This document shows, one piece after another, positions 1 to 12,232 of a DNA stretch of 64,000 bases. Each line of letters opens with the position of its first letter. Position 1 is the first letter of the stretch. The DNA comes from Paratinospora sagittata. Taxonomy: Eukaryota > Streptophyta > Magnoliopsida > Ranunculales > Menispermaceae. Location: contig CM069589.1 of assembly GCA_035771175.1 (NCBI GenBank), forward strand, positions 31,049,701-31,113,700, written 5' to 3'. Both the position numbers and the translations under genes were made by a program. The notes beneath the pieces were generated by a model. It had not been told where the DNA came from, searched no databases, and saw only the letters and a list, made by a program, of their open reading frames with translations.

Positions 1-638
1 TCCACACACATTTCATCTTTTTATTTTTTTTTTAATATTTTTTTTTATAGAAACTTGCAGAAATTTACAAGCCAACTTCCACATTTCATGAACTCATTTC
101 ATCAACACCTTCCTTGCCTTATTATTCTCCCATATTCAACCCAAAGAATGGCACAATGACACCCAAACATGATCAAAGTGTTTAAAAATGCATAGGTATG
201 AAGACAAGGAATTCACAAAAAAATGGCCTTAAGTTTATCAATTCATAAGTGTCAAAAGAAACGGTTATATGGCTCAAAATGGGAACTACGGTACAATAAA
301 GAATAAGGAAGCCTTATGGCCCCAAACTGTCCAAAACATGGCCTAAATCATCTTCTTCCTAGCATGCTCTTTAGGATTTCACCTCGAGTGGTGGTTGAAC
401 TTGTGCTAGTATTCCTAGAGATCTATAATATGACTTGACAAGCAAGAATCACTTTCCACAATCCTGGTCTAATGGTCACAACCATATACTCATAGTTAAG
501 TCTCTCCAACAAAGCCTAGCAAGAATTAGGTCAAGCACACAAACTTAAAGTTACTCTCTACATTCTCCTATAGTTCCTGCCTCACCAAAGCTCTCTCATC
601 ATAGGCCAACCATAAGTAAATCTAATCAAGTTCAAATA
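1..638 (-). other. Athila-like 3' noncoding tail
   Basis: AT-rich DNA with no reading frame I can support. It lies downstream, in the minus-strand sense, of the Athila integrase and of a G-rich tract at 639-656, so it is probably the 3' noncoding region or the start of the 3' LTR. I could not fix a 3' LTR boundary: a TGATGAG-type start near 594-600 does not resemble the LTR start seen at 41166. Confidence 0.4.
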
Positions 639-1017
639 CCCCCCCCAAACTTAAACTCATCATTGTCCTCAATGATGAATAATATAGGGAATGCAAAGAA
701 CACAAAAAATAAATGAGAGGGTGGAAAGAAAACTTCCCTATGAGACTTCATTCCTCCTCGTCATCCTCCTCTTCGTCAGGTTGAAGCTCTCGGAATTGAG
801 GTGGTGGAGGGAATTGGACTGCATTAGCTCCTGCATTGAGGACGCACGCGTTGAACATCCCCCAACTTGAATTGAACATTGTTCTCAATGTGCCAAAATG
901 AATGAATGTAATGAATTAATGCATGCAAAAATGATGAAAAACTCCAAATGAAACCGATGGGTTGCCTCTCATAAAGAGCTCTGTTTTAAGTCCTCAGCCC
1001 GACTTCTTCATATCCTC
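639..1017 (-). other. Athila-like post-pol region with polypurine tract
   Basis: On the minus strand 639-656 reads as a purine run with eight consecutive G, a good plus-strand primer candidate. A weaker related G-run precedes it in the transcript at about 859-875. Repeated GGGGG tracts after pol are usual in Athila/Tat elements (family knowledge). No open frame follows the integrase stop. Confidence 0.5.
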
Positions 1018-2137
1018 TCATGGCTCAGCAAGAGTGAGGTGATCATCACGCCTCTCATCTTGTCCAAAGTAGTGCTTCAATCTTTGCCCGTTCACTTTAA
1101 AACATGACCCATCAACACTTTTCAGCTCCACTACACCATGACTCTCTCCACAACAAAGGGTCCCGACCACCTGGACTTTAACTTCCTTGGAAATAATTTC
1201 AGCCTTGAATTGGAGAGAAGTACTTGTTGTCTCGGCTCAAAATCCCTCTTCATAATCAGTTTGTCATGCCAATTCTTTGTCTTTTCTTTGTAAAGCTTGG
1301 CATTTTCATATGCATCATTCTTGAATTCTTCCATCCCCTTGAGTTGCAATAATCTCAACTCCCCAGATGCCTTCAAATCAAAATTTAATTTCTTCACTGC
1401 CCAATATGCCTTGTGCTCAAGCCCCACGGGCAAGTAACATGATTTCCCAAATACAAGGCGGTAAGAAGACATCCCTATAGGTGTCTTAAAAGCTGTCCTG
1501 TAGGCCCACAACGCATCATCAAGTTTGAGTGCCCAATCTTTCCTTCTTGTATTCACTGTTTTCTCCAAAATTCGTTTGATCTCGCGGTTGCTTATCTCAG
1601 CTTTCCCATTAGATTGGGGATGGTACGCCAAAGCTCTCTTGCGCTTCACTCCATATTTTTTCAATAAGGCATCGAAAAGCTTGTTACAGAAATGTGAACC
1701 TTCATCACTAATGATTGCTTGTGGGGTGCCAAATCTATTAAAGATATTTTTTCTGAAGAAATGTGAGCACCACCCTTGCATCATTTGTAGGAGTAGCCAC
1801 CGCCTCAACCCATTTGGACACATAGTCCACCGCTACAAGAATATACAACATGCCTCAGACGTCAAAAATTTCTACCTCCATAATATTGGTCATTGGAAGC
1901 TCATGTCTTCTTGAAATTGTGCCCAACCATTGACATTTATCACAAGTTTTCACAAACACATAAAAAATTATGAATAGGGTAAGCCAATAAAACCCACATT
2001 AAAACACTTTTGCCGCGATTCGTTGTGCACCAAAATGCCTCCCATAGGGTGAAGAATGACATTCATGAAGAATGTTTTGCATCTCATCCTCAGGCACACA
2101 TCTACAAATCATCTGATCATTACACTGCTTGAAGAGA
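1018..2137 (-). pseudogene. Athila-like integrase, C-terminal part of pol
   Basis: Minus-strand frames give a Ty3/gypsy integrase. The zinc-binding N-terminal region lies near 1990-2137. The catalytic core carries the second aspartate in IISDEGSHF (about 1700) and the HPQSNGKAE block (about 1610-1640). A C-terminal region with FEPRQQVLL and SRWSGPF follows. Pol ends at a TGA at 1018-1020. A frameshift near 1755 separates the first catalytic aspartate ([10 protein letters not shown], about 1825-1845) from the rest, and stops occur upstream. The frame continues at 4808 on the far side of an inserted solo LTR. Integrase joins element cDNA to host DNA in the nucleus; this copy cannot make an intact enzyme. 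Confidence 0.88.
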
Positions 2138-2142
2138 AGCGG

Positions 2143-4807
2143 TGTAATGACCGTACCTTAGGATGATGTCATCATAACTTGTAGAGTAGTATATGTATTT
2201 GATGCTTGATGTGTGTTAGTTAAAGTGTCTTTGCATGATTTTAAGTTGTTTAATGTGTGCATAAAGTTTTGAAATAATCGGAGACCCGTTCGGTGTCGAA
2301 ACATGTCAAAAACGGTGTTTTGGATCAGTGGATCTATGGAAGAAGAAATTTTTGTCATCGATTACATCAATGGCTTGATCTCCTAGATCAATGGTCAGAT
2401 TGAGCTGAAATTTTGATAGATTATTCTCCTCTAATAGATCTTCATTGTGGATGGTGAGATCTTGATCGGAGTTTTCTGCTGTGAGGTATAAGATTCCAAA
2501 CACTGCTTCTCAAATTTACAAATTTTCTTGCGCAACTTTGATCAAACGGTTGGATCTCGCATTCCCACCGTTGGATTGAGCTGCAATTTTACCAGAAGGT
2601 TGGTAACTGACTCATAAAACATTTGAAGGGTTAAGATGTTAAATTGGTGACTCGTTTGTAATAAATTGATTATCTAAGTGCAAGTAATTGCAATAGGGAA
2701 ACTATTTTTTTATTTAAGAGTGTTTCATGTGTGGGCCGAAACATGTGTATTTAAGCAACCAACACTAATTTCTCGTCCATTTTACACCAAATTGAAGGGA
2801 AAGAGAGGGGAAAGAGGGAGAGAAGGAGAAGAGGGTGCCTTCCAAAGGGGTTTCCACCCAAATCTTGCTCTAAGATATAATTTCTCCATTTTCTTCCATT
2901 AGAATACCTTCATTGATGGTTGCAAGTTTTTGAATGGTGTATCTTTTGCTATGGACCAAGATTTTGTGTAGAACCAGGTTAGGGTTTGGTTTGCATGTGC
3001 CCATATGAGCTTGTAAATGGTAGCAATGGCTTCCTTGACCTAAATCTATACCCAAGGAGTGTTTTCCACACTTGAATCTCGGATTTGAAGGGGGTGGTGG
3101 AAGAACACATGTTGGAGTTAGGTCTTGCATGTTAGATATGTGTGATTAGAGGGTGTTGGGAACCCATTAATAGCGAAACCCCTAATTTCTAGCAAGAAAT
3201 TATTAGGTTTGTGTGTATTTGACCTAAACTTAGGTTATGGACTTAGGGTTTTCCATTCAAGTTGCATGCCATCTACGTTGATTAAATGAGTAAATGTGGA
3301 TGATTGATGGTTCAATTTACTGATTTTGAATTGTGGAAAACCTAGGTGTAGTACAAATTTGGCCTAGGCCATCAATTTGGGGATTTGCCCAAATTTGGGA
3401 ATTTTGACCTACACTAAGTCAATTGATGAAATTGACATAGGGATTAGTCTAATTGACCCTAATTATGATTGAATGCATTGAATTATGATGGTTTGATCAT
3501 GAGAATCAACCTATTGCATTCTTTTGGGTTAAATGTGGATTAATTAAATATAAAATGGGTTGATTGAGCTATATGGGTTAGCTCATGGGTGCAACCATTT
3601 TAGAGTCTTAAATTGGCTATTGAATTGGGGTTAATCATGGTGAAATGTCATGCATTTGGACTAATTTTAATGATGAATGAACCATGTTATATGCAGGGTT
3701 TGTGAATGATCCAAGTGTCCCAATTAAGCCAATGGGAGGTTGAGGTGCATAGGAGTGTTTTGGTGGAAACCTAGTACCTTATTGGTTGGATTTGGATTGG
3801 CTAAGTCTAGCCAATCAATTTGTGAGTGTTTCTTTACTTATAGTTTCTATATATGGCATTGTAGTATAAAAGTGTTTTGAATGCTTATCTAATGTAGTAT
3901 GCATGATTTAATGATTCATGAAATGAATTTGAGCATAGTCTAGTTGGGTTAGCAATTGAGTTATGTAGTATCTCCTAAGCATGGGATTCTTATGGTATTC
4001 CATTGGGCTGAACGGGGATCCTCAATTGTGAACCTTGCAGAGGATTTTATGGCTTCTGTAGATAGGATCGCCTAGATATGGTATTTGTCTTGGTGGACTG
4101 ATCCTATTAGCTACACAACCCCAGGAATCCTATTAGAATATGGGTAAGAAGTAATCGAGCAATGGGTGTTGCGCACTCAGGCTCTTGTATTGATTCTTAC
4201 ACAGGAGGTGTCTAGGATTGCATATGCATGTTTGAAAAAATGATATACATTGTCTTGGTTATGACAATGATGCATTATATTTGGCATGTATGTAATCTTG
4301 TATATCACCATATTATTTAAATTGTTTATTGATCTTGCAATGTTTTACCTAAATGCACAAGTATTGCCACTTGTAGAAAACATTCACTGAGCTTGTTGTA
4401 GCTCACTCCTCATTCTTATCATTTCAGGTTCTGATAGGAAGGGGAAGGGGAAAGCTTAGCTGCAAAACACTTCCTGCATAGTTTGGTGATGTCGGTGTTT
4501 TAGTACTTTTTTGTATTTTGTAATTTGTACTAAATAACACCTATAGTATATACTTAACACATAAATGGTTGTTTTATGGTTAGGTATGATTTTTGTATAT
4601 TTTGAACATTATGGACTTATGGAATTTTATGGTTGTCATCTTGGGAATGTAATTTATATTGATGATCTGTTTATGTCCATATGTTTTGATGTCATATGAG
4701 ATTATGGTGTGTTGTTAGATGAGGCTGAAGGGATGTCGGGGCTATCGAGGGAGGATATACCCGGGGTTCCGTGCCGGTCATGAAGTTACTGATCGTGGGT
4801 CGTGACA
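2143..4807 (+). mobile_element. Solo LTR, long Ty3/gypsy (Tekay-like) family B, copy 1
   Basis: 2,665 bp starting TGTAATGACC and ending GGTCGTGACA, flanked by AGCGG (2138-2142) and AGTGG (4808-4812), a 5-bp target duplication with one change. The Athila pol frame stops exactly at one side and resumes at the other, confirming the ends. The long LTR, the ending ...CCGTGCCGGTCATG...CGTGACA and a TATA-like box (about 2747-2753) followed by a purine-rich leader (2795-2835) fit a chromovirus LTR read on the plus strand. No internal region remains, so it is a solo LTR left by LTR-LTR recombination. A reverse-orientation relative lies at 50976-53502. Confidence 0.88.
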
Positions 4808-5820
4808 AGTGGCTCATCCCACATATAGGCCTTTACATCATGCAAAATTTTCTTCTTCCTTGAATAGGAAAGATCCGGCAGTAAAGTCCCACACACCAAA
4901 AAATTCACAAAATCTGCAAACCATGGGGCTTTTACCCCCAAACTGTACAACTTCTCATTTGGGAATGTCTCTTGGATAGGAACCTTTTTTGTCACGCCTT
5001 CAGATTGCAATCTTGACAAGTGGTCAGCCACCACATTTTCACTACCCTTTTTTATCTTGGATATCAAGATCAAATTCTTGCAAAAGTAAGATCCACCTTA
5101 TCAATCGTGGCTTTGCATATTTCTTGGCAAACAAGTATCTGATAGCTGCATGGTCTGTATACACAACCACCTTGGACCCAATAATGTATGATCCAAACTT
5201 GTCACATGCATAAACCACTGCCAACAACTCTTTCTCAATAGTTGTATAATTCTATTGAGCCATATCCAAGGTTCTGCTAGCATAGTAAACGACCCTGAAT
5301 ATTTTCTCATGTCTCTGTCCAAGCACAACTCCAATGGCAAAATAACTGGCATCACACATGATTTCAAAGTCAAGCTTCCAATCTGGCACTACCATGATAG
5401 GGGCCAATATCAAGGCTCTCTTTAACACTTCAAATGCCTTCACACAATCACTATCGAAACAAAAAGAACCATATTTTTCTAAGAGATTGCATAAGGGTTT
5501 TGTAATTTTTGAAAAGTCCTTATCATACCTTCTATAAAATCCTGCGTGTCCCAAAAAACTCCTTATATCTTTTATACTCTTAGGCATGAGAAGTTTTTCA
5601 ATTGCCACTATCTTAGCACGGTCCACCTTAAGGCCTTTCGATGACACTCAATAACCTATAACTATACCATTTTTCACCATAAAGTGACACTTTTCCCAAT
5701 TCAAGACCAAGTTGGTATCCTCATAACACTTTAATACCAATGCCAAATTATTCAAGCATGTATCAAAAGTGGCCCCAAATACTGAGAAGTCATTCATGAA
5801 GACTTCCATGATATACTAAG
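4808..5820 (-). pseudogene. Athila-like reverse transcriptase (3' half) and RNase H
   Basis: Minus-strand continuation of the pol at 1018-2137. From its 5' side: an RT palm fragment with the active-site box mutated to F-M-N-D (about 5795-5806); RT thumb (LGHAGFYRRY, about 5545); RNase H with the CDASYFAIG block (about 5350) and TDHAAIRYL (about 5150); and a connection region with NVVADHLSRL (about 5010). Several stops and frameshifts separate the pieces. Similarity ends near 5820, and the N-terminal half of RT and the protease are missing. This is probably the distal end of the same Athila whose gag lies at 35565-39950 (inference). Confidence 0.85.
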
Positions 5821-6700
5821 AATTATATGATGTTGTGTGCTAGACTATTTGTGGTAGGCCCACTCGTCCAGTGAATTTCTTCACTATTAATGGGTTTGAC
5901 GTGGTATGAGACACAACAAACTCACACAAATACTGACAAAAAATGTGAGACGAGGTAACCTACAGACCTGTTATGTAGCAGTTCATGGAAAAAGGCCGAC
6001 TTACCATCAATATCGTCAAGTTCACATGGTATGGGACATGAGAACTCGAAGGATAATAATGGTAGACAACTTTCCACAGGAATCTGCAAAAGACAGCGCA
6101 CTCATCCCCTTGATTTGACCACATCCCTTGTCACAAAATTCATGCAGAATGAGACGTATGAATTTGGACGATAATAGGAATCATCAGGTCTTGGTGATAG
6201 GTGAGCATAGTATAAACAAGTGCAAAGGATTTGCAACATGTAGATGTAGGTGACAACACGAGGAAAAGGTCATAGAAATATTTGTGGCATGTACTGATAT
6301 TCAACCACATAGCTATTCTAACAAATACACAAGAAAATTTTAAAAGTGTTTTAAAAACGCAAATACTACTATAATAGTCTTTGAAAACATTAAAATCACC
6401 CTCTTGGTTTTGTTTTAGACCATCCTAAAAGTACAATGTCACAGTGATATAAGGCTCCTCAACTTCCCTAGAAAACTAGGAGGTTAATACTTATGACATG
6501 TCACTCAAGAACCATGCATGTGCACTGCATCATGAATCAATCCTATTGTCTTTCTCAGAACTTATATCGCAAATTCTGTGCTAATATCAAGCCAATCTGC
6601 AGACAATGCCGGTACAAACAAGAAGTCAGCATGACCCTAGCTCATCTTGACAAACTCTGTGTTTATGTAGCTTTGAACCTACTCCCCCTACTACAAGCGA
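5821..6700. other. Unassigned AT-rich sequence before chromovirus T1 gag
   Basis: I recognise no coding motif, tRNA-complementary primer site or LTR terminus here. It may be a degraded leader or truncated 5' LTR of T1, because T1 gag starts immediately downstream. Short open frames at 5906-6118 and 6493-6732 have no recognisable domain. Confidence 0.4.
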
Positions 6701-7840
6701 TGGACGACAACACTAATGCCCCGATAGCCTAACAAACTGCTGTAGCTCCTTCCAATGGAGTAGGCGTACCGTTTAGCATGGAACAAGTTTTCCAAGGCTT
6801 TACTGAATACATGAAGACGTCAATGAGATGTTCAATTCAGAGTGTTGTTGATCATCAAACTGCGGTCCCTTAGCCGTACTTGGAACCGGATAAGCAGAAG
6901 ATGGATCAGATGACCAGTCAAATTACAAAGTACAAACGACTACAACCCATCACTTTTGATGGAAACTCGAAAGGCGCTCTAAGCAATAGGAGCGTCTGAA
7001 GAAAAAAAGATTCCTCTTGCTGTTTACCAGTTAGTTGGAAACACCAAAATAGTTAAGGAAGACCCCTCAAGTAAATGCCAGTACCATGACATGGCAACAA
7101 TTTGAAGTTGAATTCATCAATGAGTATTTTCCAAATGTTGTCAAGAGAAAGAAGAGATTGAAATTCACAAAACTCTTTCAAGGAAGTATGACAGTCCGAG
7201 AATACGCAACCAAGTTCACGAAACTCCATTTTTTTCTCTCTCTACCATTACTATCAAGAGGGACAAAGCCAAAAAGTTTTTCAACGGATTTAGGCCCGAC
7301 ATTAGACAGACTCTTGCCTTTCTAGAGCTGGTCAACTTTAGAAAATTGGTGAATATGGCTATAAATTATGAGCAGGAGAAACTTGAGCAGGAACATAGGC
7401 GAAACCAGGGAAAACAAGTCATTTTCCAGTACAACAGTCTGGTAGGAAAAAACCTTACTAGCCAAATCTAAACGCTCACCCCAGAATGGGCAATCCCTCA
7501 AACCCTCAGCTCCAATTCGCTCCACTTGCTCCAACACAATAAAATTTCAGAAGGAACCTTCGAAATCGCCAATATCAAGCAGGCCAAAAAAATAGAAATA
7601 ATCGACGATTTCCCTTACCTCCTCCAAATCACCAACCACAAGATCGAGATCGTATGTTCTACAAGTGTGGCGAGGTGGGTCACATTCGACAAAATTTTCC
7701 TCTCCCAGCCCCTGGGCAACCCAAGGCCCCAAGTGCACCAGTTCAGCAAGCAGCCCCGATAGCTCCACCACCACCCAGACAACAACAAGGCCTTAGGCAG
7801 CAAGGAAACTCCTACGCTGATGTTGAATGACTGATGCCGA
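6701..7840 (+). pseudogene. T1 chromovirus gag
   Basis: Starts at ATG 6701 (MDDNTNAPIA) and meets a stop after ten codons; frames then change repeatedly. The retrotransposon gag core is clear at 7086-7230 (TWQQFEVEFINEYFPN, then LFQGSMTVREYA). A zinc-knuckle remnant at about 7650-7700 reads YKCGEVGHIRQNF, with the first and last metal-binding cysteines replaced. A proline/glutamine-rich tail follows. Gag would form the virus-like particle in the cytoplasm. Multiple stops and the broken knuckle make this copy non-functional. Confidence 0.8.
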
Positions 7841-7859
7841 AAAATAACGTGGTAGAAGG

Positions 7860-8290
7860 TACTTTTTTTTTCTTAACATATTGGTATAAGTCTTATTCGA
7901 TTCGGGTTCTACACATTCTTTTATTGCTACCCAAGTAGTCTAGAAATTAAGACTCCAACCAAAGGTTACTCCCGTTACAATTCGGGTATCCATGCCAATA
8001 GGACCAGGTACAAAAATAAATCAAATATGTTCCAATTGTGAACTTAAAATATTGGATCATCAGCTGGTAGCGAACCTCCTAGTAATGGATTTCCCTGACT
8101 TTGATATTATCTTGGGTATGGATTGGTTAACACCTTTACATGCTCAAATAGATTGTCAGAAGAAGCAAGTTCGACTGACATTGCCTAATAGAGAAAACTT
8201 GAAAATCCAAGGGGTCCATGGACACGTTCATCATTCTACCGTGTCCCTTATAAGATCTCAGATGCAAGCTCTTTCAATACTTGATTAGGA
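7860..8290 (+). pseudogene. T1 aspartic protease
   Basis: The catalytic DSG lies at 7899-7907 inside FDSGSTHSFIA, and the C-terminal ILGMDWL block lies at about 8110-8130, the usual pair for a Ty3/gypsy protease that cleaves the Gag-Pol polyprotein. In-frame stops lie on both sides of the DSG, and a TAG at 8286-8288 ends the frame just before RT. A run of nine T at about 7863-7871 may have caused slippage. Confidence 0.8.
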
Positions 8291-8303
8291 TGAAAAAAGT
8301 ATA

Positions 8304-9208
8304 GTGTCCATTCATCCTCCCAGTTTGAAAGATATTCCAGTTGTTCATGAATATCCAAGGGTATTCTTATATGAACTTCCAGGACTCCCTCCTTCTCCGG
8401 AATTTGACTTCAAAATTAAGTTGATTCCTGGTACTAAACCTGTCTACATTCCACCTTACCATATGCCTAATGTAGAATTAGTAGAACTGGATAAGCAGTT
8501 AAAGGAATCGGAGAAGTTGGGGTTTATAAGAAAGAGCACGTCACCATGGGGTGCTCAAGTTCTTTTTGTCAAGAAAAAAGATGGTTCACTTCGACTTTGC
8601 ATTGATTATAGAAAGTTGAACAAAGTTACTATTAAGAACAGATACCCGTTACCTCGAATAGAAGATCTGTTCGATCAATTAAGAGGAGCAAGATTCTTTT
8701 CAAAAATTAACCTTTGCTCGGGGTATCACCAACTTCGGGTTAAGGAAGAAGACATCCCAAAAATAGCTTTTGAACTAGATTTGGTCATTACGAATTCACT
8801 GTAATGCCATTTGGCCTATCAAATGCACCTACGACGTTCATGGATTTAATTAACCACATTTTCAGACCATACCTGGATCGTCTTGTCGTTGTATTTGTTG
8901 ACGACATACTGATATACTCCCCCATAGAGGAACTCCATGAGACATACTTGCGAACTGTACTTAGTACCCTTCAGCAGCACGAGTTATACGCCAAGCTAAG
9001 AAAGTGTGAATTCTGGATGACTAAGGTTAAGTTCCTCAGTCATGTCGTGTCCCATGATGGCGTCAAAGTAGATCCAGCCAAGGTAGAAGCAATATTTAGT
9101 TGGAAACAGCCTACGAATGTCATAGAAATTAGGAGCTTCCTCGGATTAGAAGGATATTACAGACGGTTCATCAATGATTTTTCCAAACTTGCTGAACCAC
9201 TCACTTGA
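8304..9208 (+). pseudogene. T1 reverse transcriptase
   Basis: RT domain of a chromovirus in two frames. 8304-8790 covers fingers and palm ([18 protein letters not shown], then [18 protein letters not shown]). 8804-9208 covers palm and thumb, with the catalytic FVDD intact at 8894-8905 and the [12 protein letters not shown] block near the end. A one-base frameshift at about 8775-8783 separates them. Active-site residues survive, so this is the best preserved domain of T1. A stop at 9206-9208 leads into RNase H. Confidence 0.92.
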
Positions 9209-9720
9209 CTAACCCGGAAGGATACTCGTTTTATTTGGAGTGAAGCCTATGAATCAACCTTTCAAGAACTCAAGAAAAGGCTGACTTCAGCACCTGTTCT
9301 GACTACTCCAAAGGATGGGATTGGATTCACACTATACACAGATGCATCGCTTTAAGGACTTGGAGCTTTGCTAATGCCAGAAGAACGTGTAGTAGCATAT
9401 GCCTTACTACAGTTAAAAATTCATGAAGTCAATTATCCGACTCATGATTTAGAACGCGCAGCAGTAGTATTTGCCTTAAAAATTTGGCGATATTACTTGT
9501 ACGGAGAACAATTTGAAGTCTTCTCCGACCACAAAAGTCTTAGGTATATACTCAAAAAGACTTAAATCTTCGACAAAGGCGCTGGCTCGAGTTCATCAAA
9601 GACTACAACTTTGAACTTAAATACCATCCGGGTAAAGCCAATGTAGTGGCTGATGCCCTTAGCAGAAAGTCATATGTCTCCGCCTGTAATGTAAATTTTG
9701 AAATGGGCAAGCTGTCATAG
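9209..9720 (+). pseudogene. T1 RNase H and connection
   Basis: Begins with LTRKDTRFIW and contains YTDASL (about 9340-9355, an RNase H metal-site aspartate) followed at once by a stop. The frame continues with [19 protein letters not shown] and [10 protein letters not shown] (to 9565). A frameshift follows, and the domain ends with [16 protein letters not shown] (about 9627-9672). RNase H removes the RNA strand during cDNA synthesis. Two breaks make it a pseudogene. Confidence 0.85.
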
Positions 9721-11131
9721 GAGCTGGAAAGGTATAACTTGTAGTTCTGGAATGATGAAAATACAGTTAGACTTGCCTAGTTCACTACCCACTCCGACCT
9801 CATTAAAAGAATATCCTCTGCACAATCCAGAGATGATAAGCTTACAAAGATGAATGAGTTTATTCTGCAAAACCAAGCTTCGCATCAATTGTCTCTCATT
9901 TTTGATGGTGTGATGTTATATAAAGGGCGATTGTGTGTTGCTCAGGACCCAGAGCTTAGGCGGGGCCTGATGAATGAGTACCACAAATCTAGGTTCTCTA
10001 TGCATCCAGGAGGAAACAAAATGTATAAGGACATGAAGAGGCAATTCTGGTTTAATGGAATGAAAAAGGCCATATCAGATTTCATGGCTAAGTGCTTTAC
10101 TTGTCAACAAGTAAAGGGCGATCGCAGGCTCCCCTTTGGTCTATTACAACCACTTCCTATAGGGGAATGGAAATGGGATAATATCATGGATTTTGTGTCT
10201 GCGTTACCCAAAAACGTCAAGGGTCAGGACACCATCTGAGTATTTGTTGATAGGTTAACTAAAGCTGCACATTTTATACCAGTTAAACTTACCGATACTC
10301 CAGCCAAGTTAGCCAAAATCTATGAACGAGAGATTATAAGATTGCATGGGATCCCTCTCACTATCGTCTGAGATCGAGACCCTAGATTCACATCCAAATT
10401 CTGACAAAGCCTTCATGCCAAGCTAGGTGCAAAAGATTCTCATGAGTACTAGCTTTCATCCCCAGACGGATGGACAGTTTGAGCGGCTTATACAAATTCT
10501 GAAAGACATTCTATGATGTTGTGCCCTAGATATTAACGATGGGTGGACAAAGTACCTTCATTTAGCAGAGTTCGCATATAATAATAGTTATCAGGCAAGC
10601 ATTAAAATGGCTCCGTATGAAGCACTATACGGACGACCATGTAGATCACCCTTGTGTTGGGTAGATATGTCTGACCGACTACAGCTTGGTCCTGATCTCA
10701 TACGAGAAACTACCGAAAAAATAAATCTCGTTAAAGAACGACTCCATACCGCCCAAAACAGACATAAAAGTTACGCAGATAAGTGACGAAAATCTTTAGA
10801 ATTTCAAGCTGGCGACTCTGTTCATTTAAAGGTCCAACCATTTACAATTATTGATCGAGTCGGCAAATCTGCTTATCGCCTGTCTTAACCACAATCCATG
10901 TCCAAAGTGTACAACGTTTTTCATGTATCCATGCTCAAGAAATATCTTCACGATCTTTCACACATCATACCATCCTTTGAAGTTGAAATCGAGGAAGGAA
11001 ATAAGTATAAAGAATATCCTGTGCAAATCTTGGAGAAAAAGACGCAAGACTTGAGAAACAAGAGCATTCCGTCAGTAAAAATCCTCTGGAACCATCACGG
11101 AATAGAAGAAGTAACGTGGGAATTGGAATAA
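9721..11131 (+). pseudogene. T1 integrase with C-terminal chromodomain
   Basis: An HHCC zinc-binding module is intact at 9970-10115 (two His in YHKSRFSMH, two Cys in CFTCQ). The core follows with the first catalytic Asp in IMDFVSALP (about 10190), the second in RDPRFTS (about 10377) and DGQFERL (about 10468, Glu). Stops lie at about 10236, 10368 and elsewhere. At 10898-11131 comes VFHVSMLKKY, then a chromodomain-like tail (PVQILEKK, then KILWNHHGIEEVTWELE). The chromodomain, which targets chromatin marks in chromoviruses, assigns T1 to that group (Tekay-like by LTR and tail). Confidence 0.88.
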
Positions 11132-11248
11132 GAAATCAAGCAAAAATACCCTCACTTGTTTGTATAGCACCTGCATGTTTAACTAATAATAAAATATTTC
11201 CTATTCTTATTTTATGCTCTTGGGATTCTTGTTTTGTCTTTGGCACAG

Positions 11249-11999
11249 ATGTCTGACGATTCAACGAGTTACAGTTCTGAACCATCCGAACATAGCAATA
11301 ATTTGAATCAGGATACATATATGGGTATTGAAGAAAATGATGACATGAGCTCAATCCCTTCAGACTGGAGTCCTTCCACTAACTATTACTCCCAGTCTAC
11401 ATTCCCTACAAGATCACAGTCTACTAATATGCCACGAGTTCAGAACCCAATATACAACCTAATAAGACATTATCCATCATGTCTTCGAATATCTGATCTA
11501 GAAGATGAAAATATTACAACCTTTACAGGTATGCGTCAAGCGGGTTTACGTGTCTGCCAAACCCCTTAGAAATAAATATGATAACCATTGCCTTCTTTCT
11601 AGAATCTCCCGTACTACGCCAACGTGGAATCCGATTCTAGTTTTTCTAAAGCTTCCGGAGGTGCCGACACCAGATGAAGCCAGACCATCTAATTGGCAAA
11701 CCCGACAATCACCGGCATAATTAGGCAGGAAAGTTAGGTCACAGTCTCAACGATCAGGTTTTCTTCCACGACCACCACGATGCATACCAACGACACCTTC
11801 TCTTCCTAAGTTATCAGATCAGGAAAAAATGGAGTCCGATTCAGTCCATTCTCCTACCCCAGCTCATTATGGAGATTTTACTGCTCAAAGTGCAGTACGC
11901 CGGCCCAAAAATCCGCGCGACCAACGCGATACAAGGTTTCCAAGCGGAGTAGACAATAATACGGACATTGAGATCATTGACAATTCAAATGATGAATAG
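11249..11999 (+). pseudogene. Extra ORF downstream of T1 chromodomain
   Basis: ATG at 11249, about 118 bp after pol ends. The frame runs to 11569; one frameshift near 11505-11565 and one in-frame TAA (11718-11720) join it to an otherwise open frame ending at TAG 11997-11999, about 250 codons in all. The product would be serine/proline-rich and low in hydrophobic segments, acidic at both ends (MSDDSTSYSSEPSE; DIEIIDNSNDE) and basic between. I see no signal peptide, membrane segment or known domain. Most Tekay-type elements end at the chromodomain (family knowledge), so the ORF is unusual. It could be a captured host fragment or an element-specific accessory protein. Confidence 0.45.
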
Positions 12000-12088
12000 T
12001 AAGAATTTTACTTATGTGCCAAAATTTTTCCAAAAACACCCTACCTTGTTTAAATTTTGAGGACGAAATTCTTTTAAAGAGGGTAAGT
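12000..12088 (+). promoter_or_regulatory. T1 post-ORF region and polypurine tract
   Basis: Contains a GAGGACGAAATTC block (about 12058-12070) typical just before chromovirus 3' LTRs, then AAAGAGGGTAAG (12076-12087) as polypurine tract. TGTAACACCC of the 3' LTR begins at 12089. Confidence 0.75.
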
Positions 12089-12232
12089 TGTAACACCCCC
12101 CACTTTTTATCTACCGTAAAACTTATTTAACCGCTTGAAAAACTCTACGGATGTAGTTTCAATAAGTGAGAAAAGCCGCCCTCGAAAAAAATATAAACCC
12201 CCATAGTGGGACGGTCCCAAGGACAGGGACCG
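12089..12232 (+). mobile_element. T1 3' LTR, first fragment
   Basis: Starts TGTAACACCCCCC directly after the polypurine tract. It carries short GC-rich inverted blocks (GGGACGGTCCC at 12208-12218) before being cut by solo LTR A1. The sequence resumes at 15114, and probably again at 21976 after T2. Confidence 0.8.

Noticed and set aside
2678..3130. Small frames in the solo LTR (2678-2902, 2870-3130)
   Set aside because: They lie in U3/leader sequence of an LTR and are not shared with copy 2 at 50976-53502.
5821..6700. T1 5' LTR
   Set aside because: No TG/CA terminus, primer-binding site or similarity to the 3' LTR start at 12089 could be found, so I left it unassigned.
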